Shown piece by piece: positions 25,272-33,984 of a DNA stretch of 64,000 nt. The stretch spans positions 1-64,000 of the forward strand of contig NZ_JAFCWM010000019.1 of NCBI RefSeq assembly GCF_049897565.1, written 5' to 3'. This stretch comes from JAFCUW01 sp049897565 (GTDB lineage: Bacteria; Pseudomonadota; Gammaproteobacteria; Burkholderiales; Burkholderiaceae_D). The notes under the pieces are model-generated. The model searched no databases and was not told the origin of the DNA. It saw only the letters and a program-made list of their open reading frames with translations. Each line of letters starts with the position of its first letter. Position 1 is the stretch's first letter. The translations under genes and the position numbers were made by a program.

Positions 25272-27044
25272 ATGCCACTGCCAAAACTTCCTACCAAGCC
25301 GGCTGCGCTGCTGCTGGCAAAAGACTATCCAAAAGCCGAACGCGGCGCCAAGGGCGCGGTACGCGCGGTGGCAGCCGCGGCGCCGCTCGATCCGGTCGAA
25401 GACCTGATCAGCGGCAAGGCCGTGCCGGCGCCGAAAGCGATCCGCGCCGTCAAGACCGCCAAGGCCGCGGCTCACGCGCCTGCCGCGCCGACGCCGTTGC
25501 CAGTGGCTGCTGCGCGCCCTGCCGCGCGCGCCAAGGAGCAGAACGACGACGAACGCGACGTGCCGCATCCGGCCAAGCACAAGCCGGTCGAGGCGATCAT
25601 CAAGTCGTCCACCAGCCGCCAGGCCGACAAGACCGGCGCCACCAAGATGTTCGTGCTCGACACGAACGTGCTGATGCATGACCCGTCATCGCTGTTCCGC
25701 TTCGAGGAGCACGACGTCTACCTGCCGATGATGACGCTCGAAGAGCTGGACGACCACAAGAAGGGCATGTCGGAAGTGGCGCGCAATGCACGCCAGGTTT
25801 CGCGCACGCTCGACGCGCTGATCGCCAACATCGACGACGACGCCATCGAGGCGGGCATCCCGCTCGCCAAGCTGGGCAACAAGGACGCCAAGGGCCGCCT
25901 GTTCTTCCAGACGCGCCTGCAAAACGGCCCGACCCTGCCGGAAGGCCTGCCAGTCGGCAAGGCCGACAACCAGATCCTTGGCGTGGTGCGCAACCTGGAG
26001 AGCGAGCTGCCGGGCCGCGCCATCGTGCTGGTGTCGAAAGACATCAACATGCGCATCAAGGCGCGCGCGCTGGGCCTGCCGGCTGAAGATTACTTCAACG
26101 ACCACGTGCTGGAAGACACCGACCTGCTGTATTCCGGCATCGTCCAGCTGCCGGATGATTTCTGGAACAAGAACGGCAAGGACATGGAGTCCTGGCAGGA
26201 GAACAAGAACGGTTCCTCCGCCACCTTCTACCGCGTGACCGGCCCGACCATTCCGACCTTGCTGATGAACCAGTTCGTGTTCCTTGAGCCGAAGAATGGC
26301 GAGGCGCCTTTCTACGGCCAGGTCAAGCAGCTCAACGGCAAAACCGCCGTGCTGCAGACCTTGCGCGACTTTAGCCACACCAAGAACAACGTGTGGGGCG
26401 TGACCGCGCGCAACCGCGAGCAGAACTTCGCGCTGAACCTGCTGATGAACCCGGACTGCGATTTCGTCACCCTGCTCGGCCAGGCCGGCACCGGCAAGAC
26501 CTTGCTGGCGCTCGCCGCCGGCCTGGCGCAGGTGCTCGAGACGAAGCTGTACAACGAGATCATCGTCACCCGCGTGACGGTGCCGGTGGGCGAAGACATC
26601 GGCTTTCTGCCAGGTACCGAGGAAGAGAAGATGTCGCCATGGATGGGCGCGTTCGACGACAACCTCGAGGTGCTCAACAAGTCCGATTCGGACGGCGGCG
26701 AATGGGGCCGCGCGGCGACGCAGGACCTGATTCGTTCGCGCATCAAGATCAAGTCGCTCAACTTCATGCGCGGCCGAACCTTCGTCAACAAGTTCCTGAT
26801 CATCGACGAAGCGCAGAACCTGACGCCGAAGCAACTCAAGACGCTCGTCACGCGCGCCGGTCCCGGCACCAAGATCCTGTGCCTGGGCAACATCGCGCAG
26901 ATCGACACGCCATACCTGACCGAAGGTTCGAGCGGCCTGACCTATGTGGTGGATCGCTTCAAGGGCTGGTCGCACAGCGGCCATGTGACACTGGCCCGCG
27001 GCGAGCGTTCGCGCCTGGCTGATCACGCCAGCGAAGTGCTTTAA
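25272..27044 (+). CDS. PhoH family ATPase with N-terminal PIN domain (PhoH2-type)
   Basis: A 590-residue protein. A Lys/Ala/Pro-rich, probably disordered leader covers residues 1 to about 124. The PIN nuclease domain starts at MFVLDTNVLMHDPSSLF with its metal-binding acidic residues (including LEELDDHKKG and the later LVSKDINMRIKARA). The PhoH ATPase has Walker A GQAGTGKT and Walker B FLIIDEAQNLTP. PIN-PhoH proteins are known as RNA helicase/ribonucleases in other bacteria. The gene stands alone and ends in a terminator. Translation could also begin at the PIN domain Met. Confidence 0.93.
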   Translation: MPLPKLPTKPAALLLAKDYPKAERGAKGAVRAVAAAAPLDPVEDLISGKAVPAPKAIRAVKTAKAAAHAPAAPTPLPVAAARPAARAKEQNDDERDVPHPAKHKPVEAIIKSSTSRQADKTGATKMFVLDTNVLMHDPSSLFRFEEHDVYLPMMTLEELDDHKKGMSEVARNARQVSRTLDALIANIDDDAIEAGIPLAKLGNKDAKGRLFFQTRLQNGPTLPEGLPVGKADNQILGVVRNLESELPGRAIVLVSKDINMRIKARALGLPAEDYFNDHVLEDTDLLYSGIVQLPDDFWNKNGKDMESWQENKNGSSATFYRVTGPTIPTLLMNQFVFLEPKNGEAPFYGQVKQLNGKTAVLQTLRDFSHTKNNVWGVTARNREQNFALNLLMNPDCDFVTLLGQAGTGKTLLALAAGLAQVLETKLYNEIIVTRVTVPVGEDIGFLPGTEEEKMSPWMGAFDDNLEVLNKSDSDGGEWGRAATQDLIRSRIKIKSLNFMRGRTFVNKFLIIDEAQNLTPKQLKTLVTRAGPGTKILCLGNIAQIDTPYLTEGSSGLTYVVDRFKGWSHSGHVTLARGERSRLADHASEVL

Positions 27045-27062
27045 GCAACATTCCTCCCTACG

Positions 27063-27098
27063 AAACCCTGCGCGCCACACGGTGCGCGGGGTTTTTTT
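27063..27098 (+). terminator. Rho-independent terminator after the phoH-type gene
   Basis: GC-rich inverted repeat (AACCCTGCGCGCC, loop ACAC, GGTGCGCGGGGTT) running into a T7 tract, 19 bases after the stop codon. Confidence 0.88.
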
Positions 27099-27204
27099 AT
27101 TGTCGAGCCATTGGGGGTAAAACCGGATATCATCCAGTCAATTGCAACGCGAAAATACGCGCAGCTGTTACTAAAAAGCCAATTGGTCGACGGGAAATGA
27201 CATC

Positions 27205-28092
27205 ATGAAATTCCGATTTTGGGGGGTGCGCGGATCGATCCCGTCGCCTGGGCCTCGCACCGCGCGTTACGGCGGCAACACCACGTGCATCGAGGTATGC
27301 ACCGATGACGGCACGCTGATCATCCTTGACGCCGGCACCGGCATCTTCGCGCTGGCGCAGCAGCTGGTTGCGCGCCTGCCCGTGCGCGCCCACATCTTCA
27401 TCACCCATAGCCACTGGGACCACATTCACGGTTTGCCGTTTTTTACGCCGCTGTTCAACCGTGGCAGCATGGTGCGGCTGCACGGCGCCGTCGATCCGGC
27501 CACCGGCAAGGGCATCGAACACGTGCTCGGCGTGCAACTGCAGAACAGCTACTTCCCGGTCGGCGAAGCGCAGATGGACGCTACCATCGAATACCAGACG
27601 CTGACCTTTGGCGAGCAGGTCGCCGTCGGCGACGCCGTTGTCGACAATGTGCTGATGAATCACCCGTGTACCAATCTTGGCTACCGCATCACCTGCAACG
27701 GCAAGTCGATGTTTTTCACCGGGGACCATGAGCCGTTTTATAACCGGTATCCGCAGGAGGACGATCGGCATGCAGCTTATCAGGCGCACATGGAGCAGCG
27801 CCAACGCGAAATCGATGAGGCGATGCGGGGCGTAGATGCGTTGATTGTCGACTGTTCGTACACGCACCTGGAGTATCCGGCCAAGCAGGGATGGGGACAC
27901 GGCACGCTCGATTCGGCGCTGGAGATGGCGGTACGGGTTGGCGCGAAGGTGCTGTACGTTACGCATCATGAGCCAACGCGGTCCGACGATGATCTGGAGG
28001 CGGTGTTTGCGGATTTGCTGGCGCGGCATCGGCTGCCGGCGTCGCTGAAGGTGGTGCTGGCTTACGAGGGATTGGAAGTCGCGTTGGCCTGA
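27205..28092 (+). CDS. MBL-fold metallo-hydrolase
   Basis: A 295-residue metallo-beta-lactamase-fold protein. The metal motif HxHxDH is present as ITHSHWDHIHGLPFF. Further ligands are likely in NHPCTNLGYRI, FTGDHEP and THHEPTRSDDD. The opening MKFRFWGVRGSIPSPGP is typical of a phosphodiesterase/RNase Z-like subgroup often annotated as cyclic-nucleotide-type phosphodiesterases. The substrate cannot be told from sequence. It is the last chromosomal-type gene before the lower-GC toxin island. Confidence 0.9.
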   Translation: MKFRFWGVRGSIPSPGPRTARYGGNTTCIEVCTDDGTLIILDAGTGIFALAQQLVARLPVRAHIFITHSHWDHIHGLPFFTPLFNRGSMVRLHGAVDPATGKGIEHVLGVQLQNSYFPVGEAQMDATIEYQTLTFGEQVAVGDAVVDNVLMNHPCTNLGYRITCNGKSMFFTGDHEPFYNRYPQEDDRHAAYQAHMEQRQREIDEAMRGVDALIVDCSYTHLEYPAKQGWGHGTLDSALEMAVRVGAKVLYVTHHEPTRSDDDLEAVFADLLARHRLPASLKVVLAYEGLEVALA

Positions 28093-28215
28093 AGGCATTT
28101 TCCGCAAACATTACCAAAGGTATCTGCCATACAAGAGCTCGCGCTTCGATTCGACAAAGCTCGTCTGTTCACGGCGTCATCGGAGAGTGTTCTAAGCTCA
28201 AAGCGAACTAATTCT

Positions 28216-28641
28216 TCACCAATAACGCACATCGTCGGGGCCATCACCATCGCTTTCGAAATCCGCCCAACGGTAGGAAACTCCATCCACCACAACTTCA
28301 TCCGACGGATCAAGCATGAGCCCTTGAACCGTTACCAAAAAACCAGCCACTGCATCGAGGAATTCCTCATCATACTCAGGCGGCAAGTCACCCTCTTGCT
28401 TGGCCCGCTGGAAATTGCCGCTGATGAATTTGGATTTCTCCATGTCCAATGATTCTAATATTTCCCCTCGGACGGCAGCATCAATGATTGGCAGCGTTAC
28501 TTTGCGAAAGCCATATTGATCATTTGCGGGTGGCACCTTTTGCTCTATCTGCTTACGCAGTTCAATAGCCTTACGCTTTAACCGAACAGGATCTACTTCC
28601 AAAAAATGCCAGTCGTCATGTCTAACAAGCTTCTTAAACAT
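28216..28641 (-). CDS. Predicted immunity protein, copy 1
   Basis: A 141-residue acidic protein, not assigned to a named family. It shares its whole length with the genes at 33301-33726 and 35631-36056: a start like MFKKLVRHDDWHFLEVDPV, a central VTLPIIDAAVRGEI, then LPPEYDEEF and an acidic end (DGVSYRWADFESDGDGPDD). It starts 8 bases after the stop of the DUF4150 effector copy, as do its paralogues relative to their toxin tips. The constant toxin-then-small-acidic-gene order is what suggests immunity. Codon use is AT-richer than in the core genes. Confidence 0.75.
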   Translation of the reverse strand: MFKKLVRHDDWHFLEVDPVRLKRKAIELRKQIEQKVPPANDQYGFRKVTLPIIDAAVRGEILESLDMEKSKFISGNFQRAKQEGDLPPEYDEEFLDAVAGFLVTVQGLMLDPSDEVVVDGVSYRWADFESDGDGPDDVRYW

Positions 28642-28649
28642 TTATTCAC

Positions 28650-30252
28650 CTAAGGTAATGTTATGGCCGTCGTAATGGGAGAGGAAAAGGCGCTGCGATC
28701 TATCAACAGCGATTGTACTCCACCCGCCTTCTGAGACCACAGGGTACCGTTAGCGCCTACTTCTGTGGTTCGTGCGATAACCGAGGTGAAACTAGTACTG
28801 TTTCTTAGGGCTGTCACCTCAACCACTTGGAACGCCTTCCCCTGCTGGGAAATTAGCGGCATTCCAAATTTATTTGCAATTTGATCATAACTCATCCCTT
28901 TTAACGCGAGGACTTCCTCTTTCGTAGCCCAGAAGGCACTCTTGTCGCCAACAGCAGCACCCTCTGTGACTACCTTGTAAAATTTATCGCCGATATCAAC
29001 TGCTTTCGCAACCGGCAGGGACGAACCACTCTTAATAAGTTGGCTAGCTTCCGCAACAGCGCGCTCATGCCCCAACCCTTGCTTTTCGAATTCCACTACC
29101 ATTCGCCGCCCTTCCGGTGAAAGCATGGGATTTTTGTTGAGTCCGTGAGTCACGTAGTTTTCCCAATCACCGCTAAAGGCTGGCTTAGTGGCCCGCACGA
29201 CGTGAACCCCATCGTCCGGGCGAACAACCATTTCACGCGCAATCGAAGTTTCTGATTTAATTGCGTCTGCGCTTGCCGATTTTGCTCCGGCCCTTTCTGC
29301 ATTGGCCGCTTTAGCGGCACGCGCCGCCTTGCCTCCCTTCAGCCAGCCTAACGACGCAGCGAATACTTCTGTGCCAGCGCGGGTAACCGATTCAGCATAT
29401 TGCCCCTTTTCCCAAGGGTCTTTAACTGGCGCAACGATAGCCTTGCCGATGTTGAGCGCACCCTTGCCCACGGAGCCGGCAGTGACGTTATCGAGCCGGA
29501 TGTTTTCGGCTAGGATCTGGGCATCAAAGTGGGCGTGCAGTTTCCCGCTGTCCGTTTGAGTGAGACGCTCGAACTTGGGCACGGCTTTAATGCCTTCATA
29601 CGCCAGCTCACCCGCACCTAATACGAAATCCTTGGCAAAACCGAGTACACCTCGCGCGACTTGAGCGGCGTAGTCGGCACCCGTCCCTTGATCGGCTCTA
29701 ATGTTTTTGATCAGCCCGTCGAGTACTTCGTTTGTCTGCTGAAAATTCAGGTACTCGTCGAGCGCATCAAAGTTGAGCATCCCTGCCGCGACTTCCTCCC
29801 TCGCTTTTTTAAGTGCCTCAAGTTTTGCGCTGGTGCGCTGCCCTGGCGGAAGCGTGGACTCCACCCGCGGAGGAGCCGAGCCTGCTGCTTTCTGTTCTGT
29901 TACTAGCTTTCCCTGCGCGCCGCCAACTCCGGACGCGTCGCAATTGATCAAACACCGACTATCGTGACGGGCGACAGGAACACCGTTGACTTTGACGTTG
30001 GCATGGCCATCCAAGATCTTGACGTGGCCGCTACCGAGGGACGTTCCGGACACAACGTGCTTGCCTGCGTCCGCCTGCACATTTTGCAGAACGTCGCCTT
30101 GGCGATAAATCGCTGTGCCGCGTGCCTTTACATTGGGTGAGGCTGAACGCTTCTGATCAAGTGTCGCAAAGCTGTTAAACGCAACTACATCTTTGCCGAC
30201 CTTGCAAAAATCAGGGGCGGTGCAAACGGCTTGCCACCCTTCAGCGTGAGCG
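28650..30252 (-). pseudogene. 5'-truncated DUF4150 (PAAR-like) T6SS effector, copy 1
   Basis: About 534 codons of an effector homologous to the one at 36065-37927. It retains the PAAR-like DUF4150 domain (from AHAEGWQAVCTAPDF through CLINCDASGVGG), the helical middle, and the C-terminal toxin region (GDKFYKVVTEG to ITLP). The first ~85 residues, including the coiled coil, are missing. The frame runs straight into the left end of the IS66 element at about 30246-30252. The last 186 bases before the junction look identical to 37491-37676, while the 3' half is clearly diverged. The toxin tip is intact and could still be expressed from an internal start or serve as a recombination donor. Confidence 0.8.
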
Positions 30253-30326
30253 GGATTTTTACCCCACCTTCCATTCCTGATCACAGGTAAACAAACTGGC
30301 GGCTCCCAAAACAGAACGGAGTCGCA

Positions 30327-30626
30327 ATGATGCAAACAGAATCGAAGCAGCAGGTATGGTCGGCACGGATGCACGAGCAGGCAGTGTCGGGCCTTGGCAT
30401 AAAGGCGTGGTGCGTCCGCGAAGGGCTTACCGAGACGACATTTCATTACTGGCGCAAACGCTTGTCGGTGCCAGCGCAGCCGGCAACCAGCCTGATCGCC
30501 TTGCCCTTTGTCGGCCAGCCGGGGAAGCATGCTCTGCAACTTGAGACCCCGCATGGCTATGTGATCCGGATCGCCAGCCTGGAACAGCTTGGCTGGGTTA
30601 AGGGTCTGCTTGAGGTGCTGCGCTGA
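30327..30626 (+). CDS. tnpA: IS66 accessory protein TnpA
   Basis: A 99-residue protein with the usual IS66 Orf1 helix-turn-helix layout: SARMHEQAVSGLGIKAWCVREGLTETTFHYWRKR followed by a short tail. It is needed with TnpB for transposition of IS66-type elements. Its TGA overlaps the ATG of tnpB. The reverse strand of this gene carries the artefactual upstream extension of the truncated effector frame. Confidence 0.9.
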   Translation: MMQTESKQQVWSARMHEQAVSGLGIKAWCVREGLTETTFHYWRKRLSVPAQPATSLIALPFVGQPGKHALQLETPHGYVIRIASLEQLGWVKGLLEVLR

Positions 30627-30982
30627 TGTGGGGCACGCCGCAAGGGCTGGTATATCTGGCGACGGGTCACCACGACATGCGCAAGTCGATCAACGGGCTT
30701 GCCCTGGTGGTCGCCGAAACGCTCGGGCATGACCCGGTCGGCGCGCACTGGTTTGTATTCTGTAACCGCGGACGCGATCGGCTCAAAATCCTTCATTGGG
30801 ACACCAACGGATTCTGGCTGCATTGCCGGCGCCTCGAACAGGGCCGGTTCCACTGGCCGAAGATTGGCGACGATGCGCAGTCGCTGGCCGTGACGGCGCG
30901 GCAGCTACGCTGGCTGATCGATGGTCTGAACTGGCAAAACGCGGTTGCCCACCAGACGTTCGAGCGGCGCGCCATGTGCTGA
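30626..30982 (+). CDS. tnpB: IS66 Orf2 protein TnpB
   Basis: A 118-residue IS66 Orf2 protein with the diagnostic YLATGHHDMRKSINGLALVV and FCNRGRDRLKILHWDTNGFWL, followed by QGRFHWP. The start codon overlaps the tnpA stop (TGATG), a coupling typical of the family. The frame looks intact. The function of IS66 TnpB is not well defined; it is required with TnpA and TnpC in characterised elements. Confidence 0.92.
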   Translation: MWGTPQGLVYLATGHHDMRKSINGLALVVAETLGHDPVGAHWFVFCNRGRDRLKILHWDTNGFWLHCRRLEQGRFHWPKIGDDAQSLAVTARQLRWLIDGLNWQNAVAHQTFERRAMC

Positions 30983-31051
30983 AAAATATTTTTGGTAAAC
31001 ATCAAAAATACGTAAACCCAAAACGAAATTTGTTTTGGTACAGTCTCGGGC

Positions 31052-32634
31052 ATGCACTTACCCGACCTCATCGCCACCATCCATCCCGAGCTTCGCGACT
31101 ACATCCGCGACCTTGAGGAGCGGGCTGCGGCGTCGTCCAACTACCAGGGCCAGGTCGCCAAATTGGAGCAGCGGGTCGCGTTCCTGGAGGATCAGTTCCG
31201 GCTGGCCCAGCTCAAGCGCTTCGCGCCATCGTCCGAGAAGGCGAGCGGCCAGGGCAGCCTCTTCAACGAAGCCGAACAGGATGCAGCCGCGTTTCCCGAG
31301 GAAGACGAATTCGACGACATGCCAGACAGGCAGCCAACGACGCCGGCCAAGAAACGCGGCCGCAAGAGCCTGCCTGCGCACCTGCCGCGCAAGCGCGTCG
31401 AGCACGACCTGCCCGAGTCGGAGAAGGTCTGCGCCTGCTGCCAGGGCGCGCTTCACCGCATGGCGAGGAAACGAGCGAGCAACTCGACATCATTCCGGCC
31501 ACGGTGCAGGTCTTGCAGCACGTGCGCTTCAAATACGCCTGCCGCCACTGCGACCGCCATGGCGAGTCGAGCACGATCGTCACCAGCCCGATGCCGACCC
31601 AGCCGATCCCGGGCAGCAATGCCAGCCCCGGCACCCTGGCCACGGTCTTGACCGCCAAATATGCCGACGGTATGCCTCTGTACCGCCAGCATGCAGCGCT
31701 GCTGCGCGGCGAGGTGGACATCGCACGCGGGACCTTGGCGAGCTGGTGCATCAAGGCCGGCGTACTGATGACACCGCTCTACGAGGCAATGCAACAGATA
31801 CTACTGACCGAGCCTCTCATCCATGGCGATGAGACCACGGTCCAGGTGCTCAAGGAGGATGGCCGCAAGGCCCAGAGCAAATCTTATATGTGGGTCTACC
31901 GCAGCGGCGAAAGAAGCGCTCGGCCGGTCGTGCTGTTCGAGTATCAGCCCGGGCGCGGGCATGAATATCCGGAACGCTTCCTCAAGGGCTATGCGGGCGC
32001 CATCATGACCGATGGCTACTCTGCCTGGCGTATGTTCACCGGCCTCAAGCACCTTGGGTGCATGGCCCACCTGAGGCGTAAGTTCGACGAGGCGCTCAAG
32101 GCGCAGAAGCATCCGACCGGCCGGGCCAAGGAAGCGCTCGACATGATCGGCAAGCTTTACCATATCGAGGCGATGGCGCGCAAAAAGGCGTTGCCCGACG
32201 ACTTGACCGAGATCGAGCGCATCCACCAATGGCGGCAGGAAAAGAGTCGCCCGATCCTGGACGCCCTCCATGCCTGGCTGGTGAAAAACCAGAAAGAGGT
32301 CATGCCACAATCGTTGATCGGCAAGGCGATCGCCTATGCGATCGGGCAGTGGCTGTACATCTATCGCTATATCGATGACGGCCGCTACTGTATCGACAAC
32401 AATTTGATCGAACGGGAAATCCGCCCCTTCGCAACAGCTCGAAAGGCATGGCTCTTCTCGGACTCCGTGCCCGGTGCCGACGCCAGTGCCGTCATCTACA
32501 GCCTCATGCTCACGTGCCGGGCCTGCAACGTCGAACCCTACGCCTGGCTGCGTCATGTCCTGACCGAACTGCCGAAACGCCAAGCCGGTGACGACGTGAC
32601 CGACCTGCTGCCATTCAACTACGCCAACCGATAG
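31052..32634 (+). pseudogene. tnpC: IS66 transposase TnpC, split by a 1-base deletion
   Basis: The first frame encodes the leucine-zipper-like N-terminus and the first half of the zinc finger (VCACCQGALHRM). It then goes out of frame at about 31462. The second frame resumes with the EQLDIIPATVQVLQHVRFKYACRHCD part and continues through the DDE domain (LIHGDETTVQVL, IMTDGYSAWRM, DNNLIEREIRPF). Restoring one G in the GG at 31462-31463 reads MGEETSEQLD and rejoins both halves. This is either a real loss of function or a sequencing error. No slippery sequence for programmed shifting is evident. Confidence 0.85.
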
Positions 32635-32692
32635 CCGATTCGCTGCGCGACGGCGGCCGCATGGCTGCCGGTGCGGTTTAAATCCCGCTTAC

Positions 32693-33024
32693 GTAGATCG
32701 CGTCTTCGATGCCTTCATCAGACAGGCCAAAGCACTGCTGGGCCACGTACATGCGCAGCATGCGCGCCAGACCGATCGGCGGGCGGCCAGCGCCTTCTAC
32801 CTTCGGATAGTGCGGCTCGATCAGTTCATGCAATTTCGACCAAGGCGTCACACTGTCGATCTTCGCGAGGAAGCGGTCGCGCCGCGTCAACTTCTTTTTG
32901 GCGGCGTATTCGAGGTCGGAAAAACTCTTCTGCATGATCAACTGGACGGTGGTCGCGATGCCATTATTGTCGCAGGTCTTGCCAGCGACCGGAACGGGTT
33001 CCGGAAGAATAAATCAGTGCTTCC
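32693..33024 (-). mobile_element. IS5-family element, 5' fragment
   Basis: The first ~80 codons of an IS5-type transposase (start ATG 32935; MQKSFSDLEYAAKKKLTRRD, then WSKLHELIEPHYPK, ARMLRMYVAQQCFGLSDEGI) are cut at DAIY by the right end of the IS66. Upstream, the element end reads GGAAGCACTGATTTATTC inward from 33024. It abuts CTAG at 33025-33028, a target typical of IS5. The DDE catalytic domain is gone. Confidence 0.82.
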
Positions 33025-33028
33025 CTAG

Positions 33029-33148
33029 GTCCAATGATTCTAATTTTTCCCTTCGGACGGCAGCATCAATGATTGGCAGCGTTACTTTGCGAAAGCCATA
33101 TTGATCGTTTGCGGGTGGCACCTTTTGCTCTATCTGCTCACGAAGTTC
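33029..33148 (-). pseudogene. Fragment of an immunity gene (copy-1 type)
   Basis: About 120 bases nearly identical to the middle of the immunity gene at 28216-28641. On the minus strand it encodes QIEQKVPPANDQYGFRKVTL and the following PIIDAAVR. It is bounded by an IS5 remnant on one side and an IS3-type remnant on the other, so both ends were lost to insertions or deletions. Confidence 0.8.
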
Positions 33149-33279
33149 GATGAGGAATACACCAGCAGGCCGTTCTAAGGTAGCCGGCGCATGGTGGTGT
33201 TCCTGCGAGCCTGCGGCCATGTGGTGAACCGCAAGCGGGTCCAGCGCTTCATGCGCGAGATGGGCTTGGCGGGCATGGA
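33149..33279 (+). mobile_element. IS3-family transposase (OrfB) fragment
   Basis: A 44-codon remnant reading DEEYTSRPF, stop, GSRRMVVFLRACGHVV, then NRKRVQRFMREMGLAGM. This is the well-known region just before the DDE core of IS3-type OrfB. The expected Tyr codon after RPF is TAA, so even the fragment is interrupted. No inverted repeats were found. Confidence 0.75.
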
Positions 33280-33300
33280 TACCGGGAATAGCTTTTGACG

Positions 33301-33726
33301 TCAGCAGTATTTTACGTTATCTGGCCAGTCACCCTCCTCCTCAAACTCCAACCATCCATACGTTACGCCATCGATGATGACGTCCTCGGTTTCCTCTAGG
33401 GACAAGGCTTCAGCCGTGACCGTGAATTCCGATACAGCCGACTGAAACTCGGCGTCGTACTCAGGCGGCAAAGTGCCCTCTTGTTTATCATGGTAATAAT
33501 TTCCACTCACAAAATGTAATTCATCTAAGTCCAGGGAATTGACTATGTCGCCTCGGATGGCCGCGTCCAAAACTGGTAATGTAACTGAATAGAAGGAATA
33601 AATATCCGCAGTCTCGCTAACCTTTCGAACAATTTCGTCACGCAATTTAGCTGCCGTACGGCGTAGGGCAACAGGATCTACCTCTGCGAAGTTCCATTTG
33701 TCGTACCTAACAAGTTTCTTATACAT
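33301..33726 (-). CDS. Predicted immunity protein, copy 2
   Basis: A 141-residue acidic paralogue of the other two immunity candidates: it opens like MYKKLVRYDKWNFAEVDPVA, then VTLPVLDAAIRGDI, LPPEYDAEF and EFEEEGDWPDNVKYC. It begins 10 bases after the stop of the interrupted toxin tip at 33737. The protein itself is intact, while its toxin partner is broken by an IS. This is expected if immunity is kept against related toxins from siblings or competitors. AT-rich codon use differs from the core genome. Confidence 0.75.
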   Translation of the reverse strand: MYKKLVRYDKWNFAEVDPVALRRTAAKLRDEIVRKVSETADIYSFYSVTLPVLDAAIRGDIVNSLDLDELHFVSGNYYHDKQEGTLPPEYDAEFQSAVSEFTVTAEALSLEETEDVIIDGVTYGWLEFEEEGDWPDNVKYC

Positions 33727-33984
33727 TTTACGATTCCTAAGGAAACGTCATCGCGGTAAGTTTGGGGGATGTAAAGATACTTCGGTCTATTAGCAGAGTC
33801 TGTATACCCTTCCCCGATTGTGACCAAACTGTGCCATTTGCGCCGAGCTCCGTTGTAGGAGCAATAATCGAAGTAAACGTCATATCAGGGCGCAACGCTG
33901 TAATTTCCACTACCTCAAACTTCACCCCTTGCTGCGAGACTAGCGGAATTCCGAGGCGATCCGCAATCTGATCGTACCTTAAGC

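Larger units (their letters stand above)
30246..32692 (+). mobile_element. IS66-family insertion sequence (about 2.45 kb)
   Basis: Complete element with tnpA, tnpB and tnpC in the usual order. The left end reads GTGAGCGGGATTT. The right end, read inward, is GTAAGCGGGATTT, giving imperfect terminal inverted repeats. The left side joins the truncated effector and the right side joins an IS5-family fragment, with no matching 8-bp target duplication. The flanks have therefore been rearranged since insertion. tnpC has a frameshift, so the copy is probably not autonomous. Confidence 0.88.

Noticed and set aside
25686..27080. Minus-strand 464-codon frame
   Set aside because: Antisense to the PhoH-PIN gene, which has clear catalytic motifs on the plus strand.
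30253..30554. N-terminal extension of the truncated effector into IS66
   Set aside because: Chance open frame antisense to tnpA, without similarity to the intact effector.
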